Shown piece after piece: positions 42,782 through 51,595 of a DNA stretch of 64,000 bases (positions within the stretch are counted from its first letter, which is position 1; every line of letters starts with the position of its first letter). This stretch comes from Persicitalea jodogahamensis (lineage in GTDB: Bacteria; Bacteroidota; Bacteroidia; Cytophagales; Spirosomataceae). The notes beneath the pieces are model-generated. The model worked only from the letters and a program-made list of their open reading frames with translations. It was not told the origin of the DNA and did no database searches. The position numbers and the translations under genes were made by a program. The stretch spans positions 1,206,677 to 1,270,676 of the forward strand of contig NZ_BMXF01000002.1 in the NCBI RefSeq assembly GCF_014651615.1, written 5' to 3'.

Positions 42782-43162
42782 CTAGGCCCCCACAAATGTC
42801 TTATAATCCTCTGCCGACATGAGGCTGTCGAGTTCGCTGGCATCCGAAACTTTCATTTTAATGATCCAACCATCTCCGTAAGGGTCATTGTTGACCGCTT
42901 CCGGAGTACCGTCCAATGCCGGATTTACCTCCAGAACTTCACCAGCTACTGGGAGGAATAGATCAGAGACCGTCTTCACTGCCTCTACGGAGCCGAAGAC
43001 TTCGCTTTTTGCCAGCGAATCGCCGACCGAAGTCACATCGATATAAACGATGTCACCAAGTTCATTTTGGGCATGGTCCGTAATGCCTACGGTAGCCACT
43101 CCGCCTTCAAGGCGTACCCACTCGTGGTCTTCAGTGTATCTCAGTTCTTCGGGGAAAAGCAT
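42782..43162 (-). CDS. gcvH: Glycine cleavage system H protein
   Basis: Using the ATG at 43162 gives a normal 126-aa H protein that starts [20 protein letters not shown]. The frame is open 17 codons further upstream, but that part has no counterpart in the family. The lipoylated Lys is Lys63 in [12 protein letters not shown], and the C-terminal [12 protein letters not shown] is typical. It carries the aminomethyl group between the P, T and L proteins, none of which is encoded nearby. It has its own terminator downstream. Confidence 0.95.
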   Translation of the reverse strand: MLFPEELRYTEDHEWVRLEGGVATVGITDHAQNELGDIVYIDVTSVGDSLAKSEVFGSVEAVKTVSDLFLPVAGEVLEVNPALDGTPEAVNNDPYGDGWIIKMKVSDASELDSLMSAEDYKTFVGA

Positions 43163-43373
43163 ATTTGTTATTAATAATGTAAAGTGGGAAATGAGCTGTA
43201 CGCTTGATTCCAATAATCTGGTTGGTCAGCAACCAGTATAATCCATGCGCCTTATCCGGCTCAAAATTTCTACAAAGAACTGAACGCGGGGGGGAAATTC
43301 CAAATGGATTTTGTGGCCTGTGCAAATAGCGGACGCTGGGATTATTTTAACAGCGTATTCAACCTTCGTTTGC

Positions 43374-43382
43374 TATCTTGCC
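43374..43382 (+). promoter_or_regulatory. TATCTTGCC motif, candidate -7 element
   Basis: A third exact copy of the nonamer also found at 7589 and 19599. It ends 29 nt before the preferred ATG at 43412 and makes the longer upstream frame (from 43304) unlikely. Confidence 0.45.
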
Positions 43383-43411
43383 AAATCATTAACAAACCAG
43401 ACTTTTCAATT

Positions 43412-44308
43412 ATGCAACGTCGTCATTTTCTCGGAGCTTCGGTCCTTTCGGGTGTTTCTTTATTGAGCTCAAAAAATCTCTTGGCCCAACTACTGGCCGA
43501 AGATCCTTACAAAATGCGTGACCTGCGAGGGGGCGTGGGCATTTTTACCGAAAAGGGCGGCACGATCGCTTATTTTATCAATAAAGAGGGTATTGTAGTG
43601 GTGGATACGCAGTTTCCCGAGCAATCGGAACACTTGATCGGTGCGCTGCGCAAAACGAACGAGCAGCCCATTTCCTACCTGATCAACACCCACCATCATG
43701 GCGACCATTCGGGTGGCAACATTGCTTTCAAGGGTATAGCGAAAAACGTCGTGGCTCATGCCAACTCGGCCCGGAACCAGCGTGAGGTTGCCGAAAAGCA
43801 GAATAGCGTCGAGAAGCAACTGTTTCCGGACCTGACTTTCACCGATTCCTGGAAGCAGAAGGTGGGTAAGGAAAGCATCAAAATGCACTACTTTGGGGCG
43901 GGGCACACCAACGGCGACAGCATCGTGCACTTCGAAAACGCGAACGTCGCTCACCTGGGCGATTTGCTCTTTAATGGCCGCTACCCGTTTGTGGACGCCT
44001 CCGCCGGAGCCAGCGTCAAGAGCTGGATTAAAGTACTTGACAACACCCAGAAAACTTTCGATAAAAATACCCTCTTTGTCTTTGGCCACGCTTTTGACCC
44101 CGAAAAAGTGACGGGAGGGCAGGAAGAGATAAAACTATTCAAGGACTACCTGGAAAAAACGGTCGCCTATGTGGAAAAAGAAGTGAAAGCCGGAAAATCC
44201 AAGGAAGAGATTCTTAAAACCGGCAGTATTCCCGGCGTCACCTATATGCAGGGAACCGGACTGGAACGGAGCCTGGGACCCGTTTATGATGAGGTAACGG
44301 CAGGGTAA
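43412..44308 (+). CDS. Exported metallo-beta-lactamase-fold hydrolase
   Basis: From the ATG at 43412 the 298-aa product begins MQRRHFLGASVLSGVSLLSS, a Tat-like or Sec signal. The MBL fold shows the zinc motif HxHxDH in INTHHHGDHSGGN (~residue 95), the next ligand His in FGAGHTNGDSIVHF (~170) and a late His in FVFGHAF (~230). It is a periplasmic hydrolase of the general MBL class. It has no feature that specifically points to beta-lactam hydrolysis, so I do not assign resistance. It stands alone, divergent from gcvH. Confidence 0.85.
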   Translation: MQRRHFLGASVLSGVSLLSSKNLLAQLLAEDPYKMRDLRGGVGIFTEKGGTIAYFINKEGIVVVDTQFPEQSEHLIGALRKTNEQPISYLINTHHHGDHSGGNIAFKGIAKNVVAHANSARNQREVAEKQNSVEKQLFPDLTFTDSWKQKVGKESIKMHYFGAGHTNGDSIVHFENANVAHLGDLLFNGRYPFVDASAGASVKSWIKVLDNTQKTFDKNTLFVFGHAFDPEKVTGGQEEIKLFKDYLEKTVAYVEKEVKAGKSKEEILKTGSIPGVTYMQGTGLERSLGPVYDEVTAG

Positions 44309-44413
44309 GAAAAAAGCTTAACGAAAACTTTACGTGGCAGGTCAGGTTCGCGAAGCTGCCGCTTATACTTTTGACTCCCTGAAAAAATTCACCAAGCAGA
44401 CAATAGTAAGTAC

Positions 44414-45562
44414 ATGAAGCCCTTTGATTTGATTGTAGTCGGTGGCGGTATTTTGGGAACATCGCACGCCCTGATGGCTGCCCGGCTGGGGAAACGTGTG
44501 GCTTTGCTGGAGAAAGACAACCGCCTACAGGGTGCGACCGTCCGGAATTTTGGGCAGGTAGTACCGTCGGGTTTGGCAGGTCGCTGGCATGGTTACGGGC
44601 GGCGCAGCTTGGAAATTTATAAAGAAATCCAGCAGGAATTTGATCTTACGGTGCGGGCGGCGGGTTCGGTCTATGTGGCCTCCGATGACGAGGAATGGCA
44701 GATCGCGCAGGAATCGGCGGTAATCTTTGCTCAGAAAGATTATCCCAACGAATTGCTTTCAGCAGAAAATACGCTGGCGCGCTTTCCCTACCTGAAAGAT
44801 GCCTACGTGCGGGGGAGTATTTTCTTTCCCGACGACATGAACGTCGAGCCCGATCGCATGGTGCAGCGACTGATCGAGTATGGCGGCCGGAAATATAATA
44901 TAGACTACCGGCCGGACTCCGCCGTGCTTGCTTGCGAACCAGTGGGTGATTTGATCCAAATCAGAACCGCTCGCGGCGAAATGCTACAGGCTGAGCGGGC
45001 AGTGGTGTGCAGCGGAAGCGAGTTTAGCCTGCTTTTTCCTGAGATTTACGCCAACAGCGGCTTGGTAGTTAGTAAACTACAAATGCTGCAAACTCAGCCA
45101 CTTCCTCGGGTCAAAATGCCCGCCAATGTATTGACAGGACTGACCCTGCGCCGTTACGAAGCTTTTGAGGAGTGTCTCTCATTTGCCAAACTAACCGCCC
45201 CCCCTCACTATGAGGAGCTAAAAAAATGGGGTATTCATATTCTATTCAAGCAGGCTGCCGATGGCTCCATTATCATTGGCGATTCGCATGAATATGCCCC
45301 GGCCCCCAAAGTCGGTGAACTGGGCTTTGACCTTAAGGAATTTATTAATGAACTCATGCTCAAGGAAGCCGAACGCATTGTCACGTTTCCGGTACGCGGC
45401 ATCGCCCGCGCCTGGGCAGGCTACTATGCTCAGCATCCCGACGAAATATTTGAGCGCGAAGTCGCAGACCGGCTGCACATCGTGACGGGAATCGGTGGTA
45501 AGGGCATGACGTCGAGCCTGGGTTTTGCGGAGGAGAATGTAAAACAATGGTTCAACGGCTAA
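44414..45562 (+). CDS. TIGR03364-type FAD-dependent oxidoreductase
   Basis: The 382-aa protein is a DAO-family flavoprotein. It has the GxGxxG dinucleotide motif at the N terminus (DLIVVGGGILGTSHALMAAR), RNFGQVVPSG near residue 45 and a C-terminal HIVTGIGGKGMTSSLGFAEE. These blocks fit the TIGR03364 group, members of which lie in phosphonate-degradation loci of other bacteria. No phosphonate genes are near here, so the substrate remains open; an amine or N-alkyl amino acid is likely. It is cytoplasmic, with a start 105 bp after the MBL gene. Confidence 0.82.
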   Translation: MKPFDLIVVGGGILGTSHALMAARLGKRVALLEKDNRLQGATVRNFGQVVPSGLAGRWHGYGRRSLEIYKEIQQEFDLTVRAAGSVYVASDDEEWQIAQESAVIFAQKDYPNELLSAENTLARFPYLKDAYVRGSIFFPDDMNVEPDRMVQRLIEYGGRKYNIDYRPDSAVLACEPVGDLIQIRTARGEMLQAERAVVCSGSEFSLLFPEIYANSGLVVSKLQMLQTQPLPRVKMPANVLTGLTLRRYEAFEECLSFAKLTAPPHYEELKKWGIHILFKQAADGSIIIGDSHEYAPAPKVGELGFDLKEFINELMLKEAERIVTFPVRGIARAWAGYYAQHPDEIFEREVADRLHIVTGIGGKGMTSSLGFAEENVKQWFNG

Positions 45563-45851
45563 CTTTCCAGAAGGCCGTTACGCATGGATGAAATAATAAT
45601 AAACGGCTTGCCAGTGTGGATAGTGGCGGGGCAGGTTGCGCCACCGCGCGGGCGGTCCCGTGGCAGCCCGTGTGCAAAAGCCACAAAATCGTATTCATCG
45701 CTTGGCGCAAGTAGTTTGGAATTGTCATATCCAGCTCATCAGTTCGAAAACCGCTTATACATAATTAAGATCCATGCCAATAGGCAAAATTCGCTTATCC
45801 TTTCCAGATACGGACCAACTGCTAATGATTGAAGATGACTTAAACTTTGAA

Positions 45852-46925
45852 TCAGCGAACACCTACGACGGTCGGTGTTCGCACGCCCGGTTTTATCTCG
45901 CCGCTCACGTACAGCCATTTCCCCTGCCAATGGACTACGGGCAATGTCACCCGAGAGGGGTAATTTTGTTGGTCGCCGGGGTATTCCCAACTATCTTTAT
46001 CAGGATAGTAATATAGGAGGGTAGGGGTAAGCCCGGGGTGCATTTCAGGTACTTTGTACTGGGCAGTGACGGCGTCGACACCGCCCCAGAATAAGAACCG
46101 ATCGTCTTGCAACGTGGGTAGGGTAGTTCCGCCCGCCGAAGCTCCCCTTGGCAGGGCAGTCAGTTTTGTCCAAGTTGCCTGCCAGGTGCCTTGCTTTTTT
46201 TGTAGATTCAGCCGGTAGCTGTCCTGTAAAATCAATCGGTACGTTTCTCCTTTGGTATTGGTATCTACCGTTTCACCACTAAACATGTAGCAAGCATCCT
46301 TGTATACTGCACTGACGGGAAATCGACGTTCGCGGCCCGGCCACGCTTGTACCTCCTGCCAGCCCGAGACTTTGGCTTCCAAATCCAGTATCAGGCATTT
46401 CTTTAGAGCCGCTCCATCCGCCGAATTGCTCCCACCGAACAGCACAATAGTACTGCCCAGAAGTGCACCACCCATGTTGGCGAGGGGATAAGGAAGACTG
46501 GGATAGCTGGATTTTAAAATTCGCTGCCCATTCCAAACTACCCCCTGGACTTGGTCGAGGTGTCCGGATTGATTGCTGCCGCCAATAATGATAACCTCGT
46601 TTTGGTAAGAAAATGATACGCCGTAGCCGCTGCGAATGGGTAGTTTGGTGGGCGCCTTCACCCAATTTTTACTCCCTTTTTCGAGAATGTAGATATCGTC
46701 ATACCATACTTTCTGTCCTCCCTCCCAGGGTGGTTTTCCAGGAAAATTCGCTCCACCCATGGCCAGCAAGGCATTGTTGCTCACGCCCGCGTACATTCCA
46801 GCAAATCCATGTTTGTCAGGAAGGGCAGGGAGTTCAGTCCATTGTAAACTTGACTGGGCGCAAACAGAAAACACTACAATCCATGAGCAAAGCAGACTAC
46901 TTATTACTGATTTTCTGACCTTCAT
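45852..46925 (-). CDS. Exported kelch-repeat protein, NanM/cyclically permuted mutarotase type
   Basis: From the ATG at 46925 the 357-aa product has a signal peptide (VISSLLCSWIVVFSVCAQ) and six kelch-like blades. The blades are marked by repeated GG-containing strands: LLAMGGANFPGKPPWEGGQK, VIIIGGSNQSGHLDQVQG, TIVLFGGSNSADG, FLFWGGVDA. NFPG and the Arg/Glu pattern match N-acetylneuraminate epimerase (NanM) and the TIGR03548 mutarotase family. It would interconvert anomers of a released acidic sugar in the periplasm. It is the last gene of the SusCD locus and follows the lactonase gene by 16 bp. Confidence 0.84.
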   Translation of the reverse strand: MKVRKSVISSLLCSWIVVFSVCAQSSLQWTELPALPDKHGFAGMYAGVSNNALLAMGGANFPGKPPWEGGQKVWYDDIYILEKGSKNWVKAPTKLPIRSGYGVSFSYQNEVIIIGGSNQSGHLDQVQGVVWNGQRILKSSYPSLPYPLANMGGALLGSTIVLFGGSNSADGAALKKCLILDLEAKVSGWQEVQAWPGRERRFPVSAVYKDACYMFSGETVDTNTKGETYRLILQDSYRLNLQKKQGTWQATWTKLTALPRGASAGGTTLPTLQDDRFLFWGGVDAVTAQYKVPEMHPGLTPTLLYYYPDKDSWEYPGDQQNYPSRVTLPVVHWQGKWLYVSGEIKPGVRTPTVVGVR

Positions 46926-46941
46926 TTCTAGATTCGGTGGT

Positions 46942-47772
46942 TTAGTGGAGAACCGTAAGCAGCAGTACCGCTCCTGGACCCGGCTCGCCATAACCGCCGG
47001 TGATGATCAATTTCTGACGCTCGGGCTCATCTTCCATGAAGCAGACATTGCTGGTCAGAGGTAGTTGGGTGTCTACGGTGAACAGTAGCTCTCCGCCTGC
47101 TGAAAGTACTTGGACGGCTTGCATGCCGTAGTGGGCCACCCAGACGTTGCCTTTGTGGTCCAGCGCCAAACCATCTGGTAGATTGCCGATCGCTGTATTG
47201 GATGCATGAATTGGCAAATCGGCGAAAACCTCCGGTTTGCCTGCCATAACTCCGGGTTCGGTCAATGCCATTTTTACAATTCGGTTTTGGTAGCTTTCGG
47301 CCACGTACAGGCATCTTTCATCTTTTCCCAAAACCAATCCGTTGGGATAGTCCAATCCTTCAGCCACGATGTATTCTTTACCATCATTTCCCAGGTAACA
47401 TACCTTGCCATGGTGGCGCACCGAATCGGTGAAGTATAGGTTTTGCTCAGAATCGACCACCAAATCATTCGGAACCCTGACGGACACACCGGCGCATGAA
47501 CCTTCGATTACATTCCCAACAAATTGCCCAGTACAGCTTAACCGGACGACGGAAGCATTTTGACTGTCGCAAATCCAGTGTTCACCGTTAGGCAGAACTA
47601 CCTGGCCGTTGGGACAGGCGGCTTCGGCCCATGCGGAACTAATCCCCTCCTGATTCTTTTGGTAGATTTTGCCGCCCGTGAGCGTGGTAAAAAACAAATT
47701 CCCCTCGCGATCAATGGCAGGGCCTTCGGTGTAAAAGGGTAGATCAAGAAGCTTTTCAATAGAATAATTCAT
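46942..47772 (-). CDS. SMP-30/gluconolactonase-family protein
   Basis: The 276-aa protein is a six-bladed beta-propeller. The SMP-30 markers are EGPAIDREGNLFFT at residue 16, the Asn metal ligand in VRVPNDLVVDSEQNLYFTDS near 98, YPNGLVLGKDERCLYVAES near 140 and LPDGLALDHKGNVWVAHYG near 196. Such enzymes hydrolyse sugar lactones with a divalent metal. There is no signal peptide, so it acts in the cytoplasm. The start codon lies directly next to the stop of the MlrC gene (47772/47773). Confidence 0.87.
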   Translation of the reverse strand: MNYSIEKLLDLPFYTEGPAIDREGNLFFTTLTGGKIYQKNQEGISSAWAEAACPNGQVVLPNGEHWICDSQNASVVRLSCTGQFVGNVIEGSCAGVSVRVPNDLVVDSEQNLYFTDSVRHHGKVCYLGNDGKEYIVAEGLDYPNGLVLGKDERCLYVAESYQNRIVKMALTEPGVMAGKPEVFADLPIHASNTAIGNLPDGLALDHKGNVWVAHYGMQAVQVLSAGGELLFTVDTQLPLTSNVCFMEDEPERQKLIITGGYGEPGPGAVLLLTVLH

Positions 47773-49251
47773 TCACGCGACCACTTTTTCAAAGGGAAAC
47801 AGCGGCCTCCGACGATGTTTATAAGGAAAAAGCGTCATATCTGCCTGTGTTACTCCGGGTGTGTCGAGTTGCGCAATCGTAGGGCAAACCGATGAGTAGG
47901 CCGCAATCGGGGCATTGACGCCTTTGGCCACAATAAAATTGAAGTCAATGGGTGCGAGACCGAAGGCCGTCAGTTGTCGAATACTATAAGGAGGCGTCCG
48001 CTTGGTTGTTAGCATGATCGTATTGCCCAGTAGTGTTTTTACTACCGCGATAGTACCCATATCGTAATTAACGAACCCACCATGTTTAGGGGTGTCTTCC
48101 TGAAATACTCCCGCCGTAACAAATTGGAGGGTGACTTCAACCGGGTAGGTTTTATCAGTTTCACCCAGGTCGATCTTAACCGTATCACCTGTTTGGTAGT
48201 TAAGGCATTGTTTTACGCTTTCGGGATGATAAAGGCAGATGAAAACCCCATCTATATTTTTTTTCTCAAAGTACTCCAGAAGATACGTGCTATCACCAGG
48301 TGCTCCACCGCCAACGTTATCACCGATATCGAGCGCCAACACGGGTTTCGGGGCATCTAGTAAGTCGCTCAAGACAGAGTCGATTTTCACCTTTTTCCCG
48401 TCGAAATCTTGAAGGTGAACCAGCGCATATTCCCTAAGTGCATGACCTGCGTTTTCGATATTTTCGGTTTCCTGAGAGCTGTTATTTTGTGAAGCAATGA
48501 TTAAAGCAGAACCCATTTCCTTTACATCTGCGTAAGGGAAACCAAGCAAAATTCCAGCTGATAGTAATTGGTATTCGGTTTGCAGCTGGTGGGCGTATTC
48601 GTAAAAACCTTTACAAGGATGGGCGTTCGTATTTTGCTGCTCTATGCTGATTGCCAACGGAAGCTGAAAAAGCTTTTGAGCAGGTTTGATATCGCCGCAC
48701 AAAGTTTTCAGCATTACCTCAGCCGCTTTACATCCGGTGGCAAACTGGTCGATGTGGGGGTTCGTACGATAGGGGATCAGAAAATCGGTAGCCAGAACCA
48801 TTTCCGGACTTACATTGGCGTGCGGATCCAGCGTGCCAATAATCGGGATATTGGACCCCAGCTTTTCCCGTAGCGCTCCCAGCCAATGACCATCCATATC
48901 GGGATTAGTCGGCGTGACTCCCGCCCCGTGGGGCACGACGATGCAACCCTCGACGGGCAGAACATCGTCCAGCATGGCCATCATATGGAATCGAATAGCC
49001 TCGTAGGTTTCATCCGAAATAATCCCACCGGGTGTAGCCATAGCATAGAATACCGGAACGAGGTCAACGTCCGGAGAAGCGTCGATCACCTCGATTACGC
49101 CGCTGATCTCGTGATGCGCTCCCTGGTATTCCGCCCGAATGGCATCCCTTTCCAACCAATACCCATTTTTGAAGTCGTCCAATGTAGTTGCGACGTCGAT
49201 GAACGTATTGGTTTCGTGGTATATCCCCAGTAAGGCAACGCGCTTTCTCAT
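47773..49251 (-). CDS. M81 family metallopeptidase, MlrC-like
   Basis: From the ATG at 49251 the 492-aa product starts MRKRVALLGIYHETNTF, the standard N terminus of the MlrC/DUF1485 family. Other blocks are VVPHGAGVTPTNPDMDGHWL near residue 110, GTLDPHANVS near 140, YRTNPHID near 160 and DIGDNVGGGAPGDSTYLL near 308. MlrC cleaves the linear peptide of microcystin, but most members serve in the catabolism of small amide compounds. It overlaps nothing; the RidA stop is 4 bp upstream. Confidence 0.88.
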   Translation of the reverse strand: MRKRVALLGIYHETNTFIDVATTLDDFKNGYWLERDAIRAEYQGAHHEISGVIEVIDASPDVDLVPVFYAMATPGGIISDETYEAIRFHMMAMLDDVLPVEGCIVVPHGAGVTPTNPDMDGHWLGALREKLGSNIPIIGTLDPHANVSPEMVLATDFLIPYRTNPHIDQFATGCKAAEVMLKTLCGDIKPAQKLFQLPLAISIEQQNTNAHPCKGFYEYAHQLQTEYQLLSAGILLGFPYADVKEMGSALIIASQNNSSQETENIENAGHALREYALVHLQDFDGKKVKIDSVLSDLLDAPKPVLALDIGDNVGGGAPGDSTYLLEYFEKKNIDGVFICLYHPESVKQCLNYQTGDTVKIDLGETDKTYPVEVTLQFVTAGVFQEDTPKHGGFVNYDMGTIAVVKTLLGNTIMLTTKRTPPYSIRQLTAFGLAPIDFNFIVAKGVNAPIAAYSSVCPTIAQLDTPGVTQADMTLFPYKHRRRPLFPFEKVVA

Positions 49252-49255
49252 GATC

Positions 49256-49645
49256 TCACTCTCTTTCACCCAAATAAACCACGGCATCTACCTCAAATTT
49301 CAGAAGATCACCCAGGCAGCCGATCAGGGTAGTTCGGGCGGGGTAGGGAGCATTGAAGTAGTCCATGTAAATGGCGTTGAATTCGGTTAGGTACTCCTGT
49401 TTGCCTACGTAATTTCTCACCTGAACAGCGTTATCCAGACTGGTTCCGGCCGCCTCGACGATCCTTTTCAGATTGTCAAAGGAACGCCGGCACTCGCCTT
49501 CAAAGGTATCGACGACAATATTTCCCTGGTCGTCGACCGAGGCTTGACCCGATACGAACAAATGTTCACCAGAAATAATACCTGGCGAAAATGGTAAGGT
49601 ACTTTTTGGGACATTACTCCCGGTCACTACTTGAATCTGGCTCAT
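49256..49645 (-). CDS. RidA/YjgF/Rid-family protein
   Basis: The 129-aa protein has the Rid fold: LPFSPGIISGEHLFVSGQAS near residue 17, the C-terminal half VQVRNYVGKQEYLTEFNAIY, and PARTTLIGCLGDLLKFEVDA with the Arg that binds the imine/enamine carboxylate. RidA members remove reactive enamines from PLP enzymes, which suits the threonine-synthase-like gene in the same operon. It overlaps the RraA gene by 4 bp (49642-49645), indicating coupling. Confidence 0.9.
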   Translation of the reverse strand: MSQIQVVTGSNVPKSTLPFSPGIISGEHLFVSGQASVDDQGNIVVDTFEGECRRSFDNLKRIVEAAGTSLDNAVQVRNYVGKQEYLTEFNAIYMDYFNAPYPARTTLIGCLGDLLKFEVDAVVYLGERE

Positions 49646-50286
49646 AATACTCCGTATTTTTGGTACGCTTCGGTGGCTTTCATGCCGTTTTTTATGGCAT
49701 CGCGGGTGATATTCTCCGCGTCTACTTTTTGCAAAGCAGCCTCAATCACCTGCTCCTCAATCTGGCTGGGAATCACCACAATACCGTCTTCGTCGGCCAT
49801 AACCAGGTCGCCGGGATTAAAAACTACCCCATCTATTTCGACAGAAACATCCATTTCGATGACTTTTTGCCGGTTTTGGCTGTCGTACACGTTTTTAGCA
49901 GTGGCAAAAACGGGAAAACCCATTTCGCGCATTTTGGCGACATCCCGCACCGCTCCGTGCACGATAACTCCCACGCAGCCGCTGTTCCGAGCCGCTGTAG
50001 AAAGCAATTCCCCCCAGATACCCGAGCGGTTGGAGCCGCCCGCCGCGCAGATCAACACATCTCCCGGCTGACAGGAATCAACGGCCTGCAATTCCATTTC
50101 ATAGGGATTTTCATCAACATTAAAGATATCCGCCCAAAGTGTGGTCTTACAGCGACCCAGCAATTTGTCGGTTCCAGTATAAGCAAAGAACGCGCTACGA
50201 GTAGCTTGCTGACGGTAGCCCATTTGGTCGAGGACATCAGTAAGGACGGCGACGTATAGTTTTTCTTGAAGTTTGGGTAGATCCAC
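49642..50286 (-). CDS. RraA-family protein (aldolase/decarboxylase-like)
   Basis: The 214-aa protein resembles 4-hydroxy-4-methyl-2-oxoglutarate aldolase/oxaloacetate decarboxylase proteins of the RraA fold. It has TDVLDQMGYRQQ near residue 16, the GRCKTTLWADI region, GDVLICAAGGSNRSGIWGEL near 75, the metal/substrate block GVIVHGAVRDVAKMREMGFP near 105 and GDLVMADEDGIVVIP near 160. A retro-aldol or decarboxylation step on a 2-oxo acid is the likely role. It overlaps ridA by 4 bp and follows the MFS gene by 44 bp. Confidence 0.87.
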   Translation of the reverse strand: MDLPKLQEKLYVAVLTDVLDQMGYRQQATRSAFFAYTGTDKLLGRCKTTLWADIFNVDENPYEMELQAVDSCQPGDVLICAAGGSNRSGIWGELLSTAARNSGCVGVIVHGAVRDVAKMREMGFPVFATAKNVYDSQNRQKVIEMDVSVEIDGVVFNPGDLVMADEDGIVVIPSQIEEQVIEAALQKVDAENITRDAIKNGMKATEAYQKYGVL

Positions 50287-50330
50287 TCTATTCGATTAAG
50301 TCAGTGAAAGAAATTTTTAATGTACCACCT

Positions 50331-51590
50331 TCAGGTTGTCGGGACTTGCCCGATAGCCTTGTCGGGTTTTACCAGATACAGCAATCCGGCGCATAGTAAT
50401 AAAAGTACCGAAGCGACTCTGAACATCAAACCAAGGTTGATATCTGCATCACGTAATGCCCCGCCAACGTAAAGCCCAATTCCACCCACAATGCAGGAAA
50501 CCATGTTCAGCAAGCCGTAGGCCGTGGCGCGATAGCGGAAGTTCACAATCATGCACAGGATCGGCATCATGTTTGCATCCAGGAAGTAGCGGGTAAAGGC
50601 ATAGAGCATGAACCCTACGATAGCCAGGTTGAGAATGGTGGTACTACTTGCTAAAAAAATTCCTGGCCCGGCCACCAACAACCCCACCACCGGGACGAGT
50701 ATTCTGGCTCTTGAAAAATATTTTGTCAATCGGTCGGCGAAGAAGCCTCCCGCTAACACGCCCGCCAGCGAAGCGGCGTGAAAATAGCCCGTGGCGTACA
50801 CGCCCGCCATGCTTTGCGACAGGTTAAATTGCTCCATGTAGTAAGTAGGCAGCCACCCAACTACCATCCAGCTCGTAATCCCACCCAACCCCCAAAGGGC
50901 AACGGAAAGGAGGTAGGAGCGGTTTTTGATTAAATCCTCAATCGAGCTGAGAAATCCCGGTTTATTCGGCTGGCCCGACGGCAATGTCTCTTCGCTCTCC
51001 TCTTTATTGTCACGCAAAGTACCGAGCAGGACGACGGAGTAGGCCAGGCCAATGAGGCCAAAGACGGCGAAAGCGTAATTCCAGGTTCGGTTCTCGGCCA
51101 GCCAGCCACCCAAAAAACCCAGGCTTTGTCCGATCATAATCCCACCCATGTGGATGCCAGTGGCCAGGGAGCGCGTGCGTCCCCGGTGATAATCCACGAT
51201 CAGGGCCAGGGCGGCGGGAATATAACAGGCTTCGCTGATTCCCATCAAAGCCCGGGTGAGCAGCAATTCCTCGAAAGTAGTAGCCCGCCCGGTTAGCCAG
51301 GTAACTATCGACCAAACGAACAAGCTGGCTATAATGACCCGACTTCGGTTAAAGCGGTCGGCCAGGAATCCGGCCAAAGGGCTGAGTAATCCGTACACCC
51401 AAAGAAAAACAGAAGTCAGCAAACCAAACTGAGCATCGGTCATGGGAATTTCCTCAAGAATGGATACCCGCATGGTGGTGATCATAATCCGGTCCAGATA
51501 ATTAAGGCAGCCCACGACGCAAAGCAGGCCTACGACCAGCCAGGCGTAGAACTGTCTGTTTCCCGAAAGTTTCAAGGCAAAATCACTCAT
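50331..51590 (-). CDS. MFS transporter
   Basis: The 419-aa protein has 12 predicted membrane segments. The anion:cation symporter-like start is LLCVVGCLNYLDRIMITTMR, and the MFS loop motif is GFLADRFNRSRVI near residue 77. ALMGISEACYIPAALALIVD near 113 follows the pattern of hexuronate/glucarate and sialate carriers. It probably brings the periplasmic breakdown product of this locus into the cytoplasm. It lies 5 bp after the PLP-enzyme gene, on the same strand. Confidence 0.88.
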   Translation of the reverse strand: MSDFALKLSGNRQFYAWLVVGLLCVVGCLNYLDRIMITTMRVSILEEIPMTDAQFGLLTSVFLWVYGLLSPLAGFLADRFNRSRVIIASLFVWSIVTWLTGRATTFEELLLTRALMGISEACYIPAALALIVDYHRGRTRSLATGIHMGGIMIGQSLGFLGGWLAENRTWNYAFAVFGLIGLAYSVVLLGTLRDNKEESEETLPSGQPNKPGFLSSIEDLIKNRSYLLSVALWGLGGITSWMVVGWLPTYYMEQFNLSQSMAGVYATGYFHAASLAGVLAGGFFADRLTKYFSRARILVPVVGLLVAGPGIFLASSTTILNLAIVGFMLYAFTRYFLDANMMPILCMIVNFRYRATAYGLLNMVSCIVGGIGLYVGGALRDADINLGLMFRVASVLLLLCAGLLYLVKPDKAIGQVPTT

Positions 51591-51595
51591 AGCGG

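Noticed and set aside
43412..44308. Antibiotic resistance beta-lactamase
   Set aside because: Only the general MBL metal motif is present. The wider family has many functions and nothing here is specific for beta-lactams.
45584..45832. Plus-strand open frame of 82 codons after the FAD oxidoreductase gene
   Set aside because: No domain and no support beyond an open frame in a 289-bp gap.
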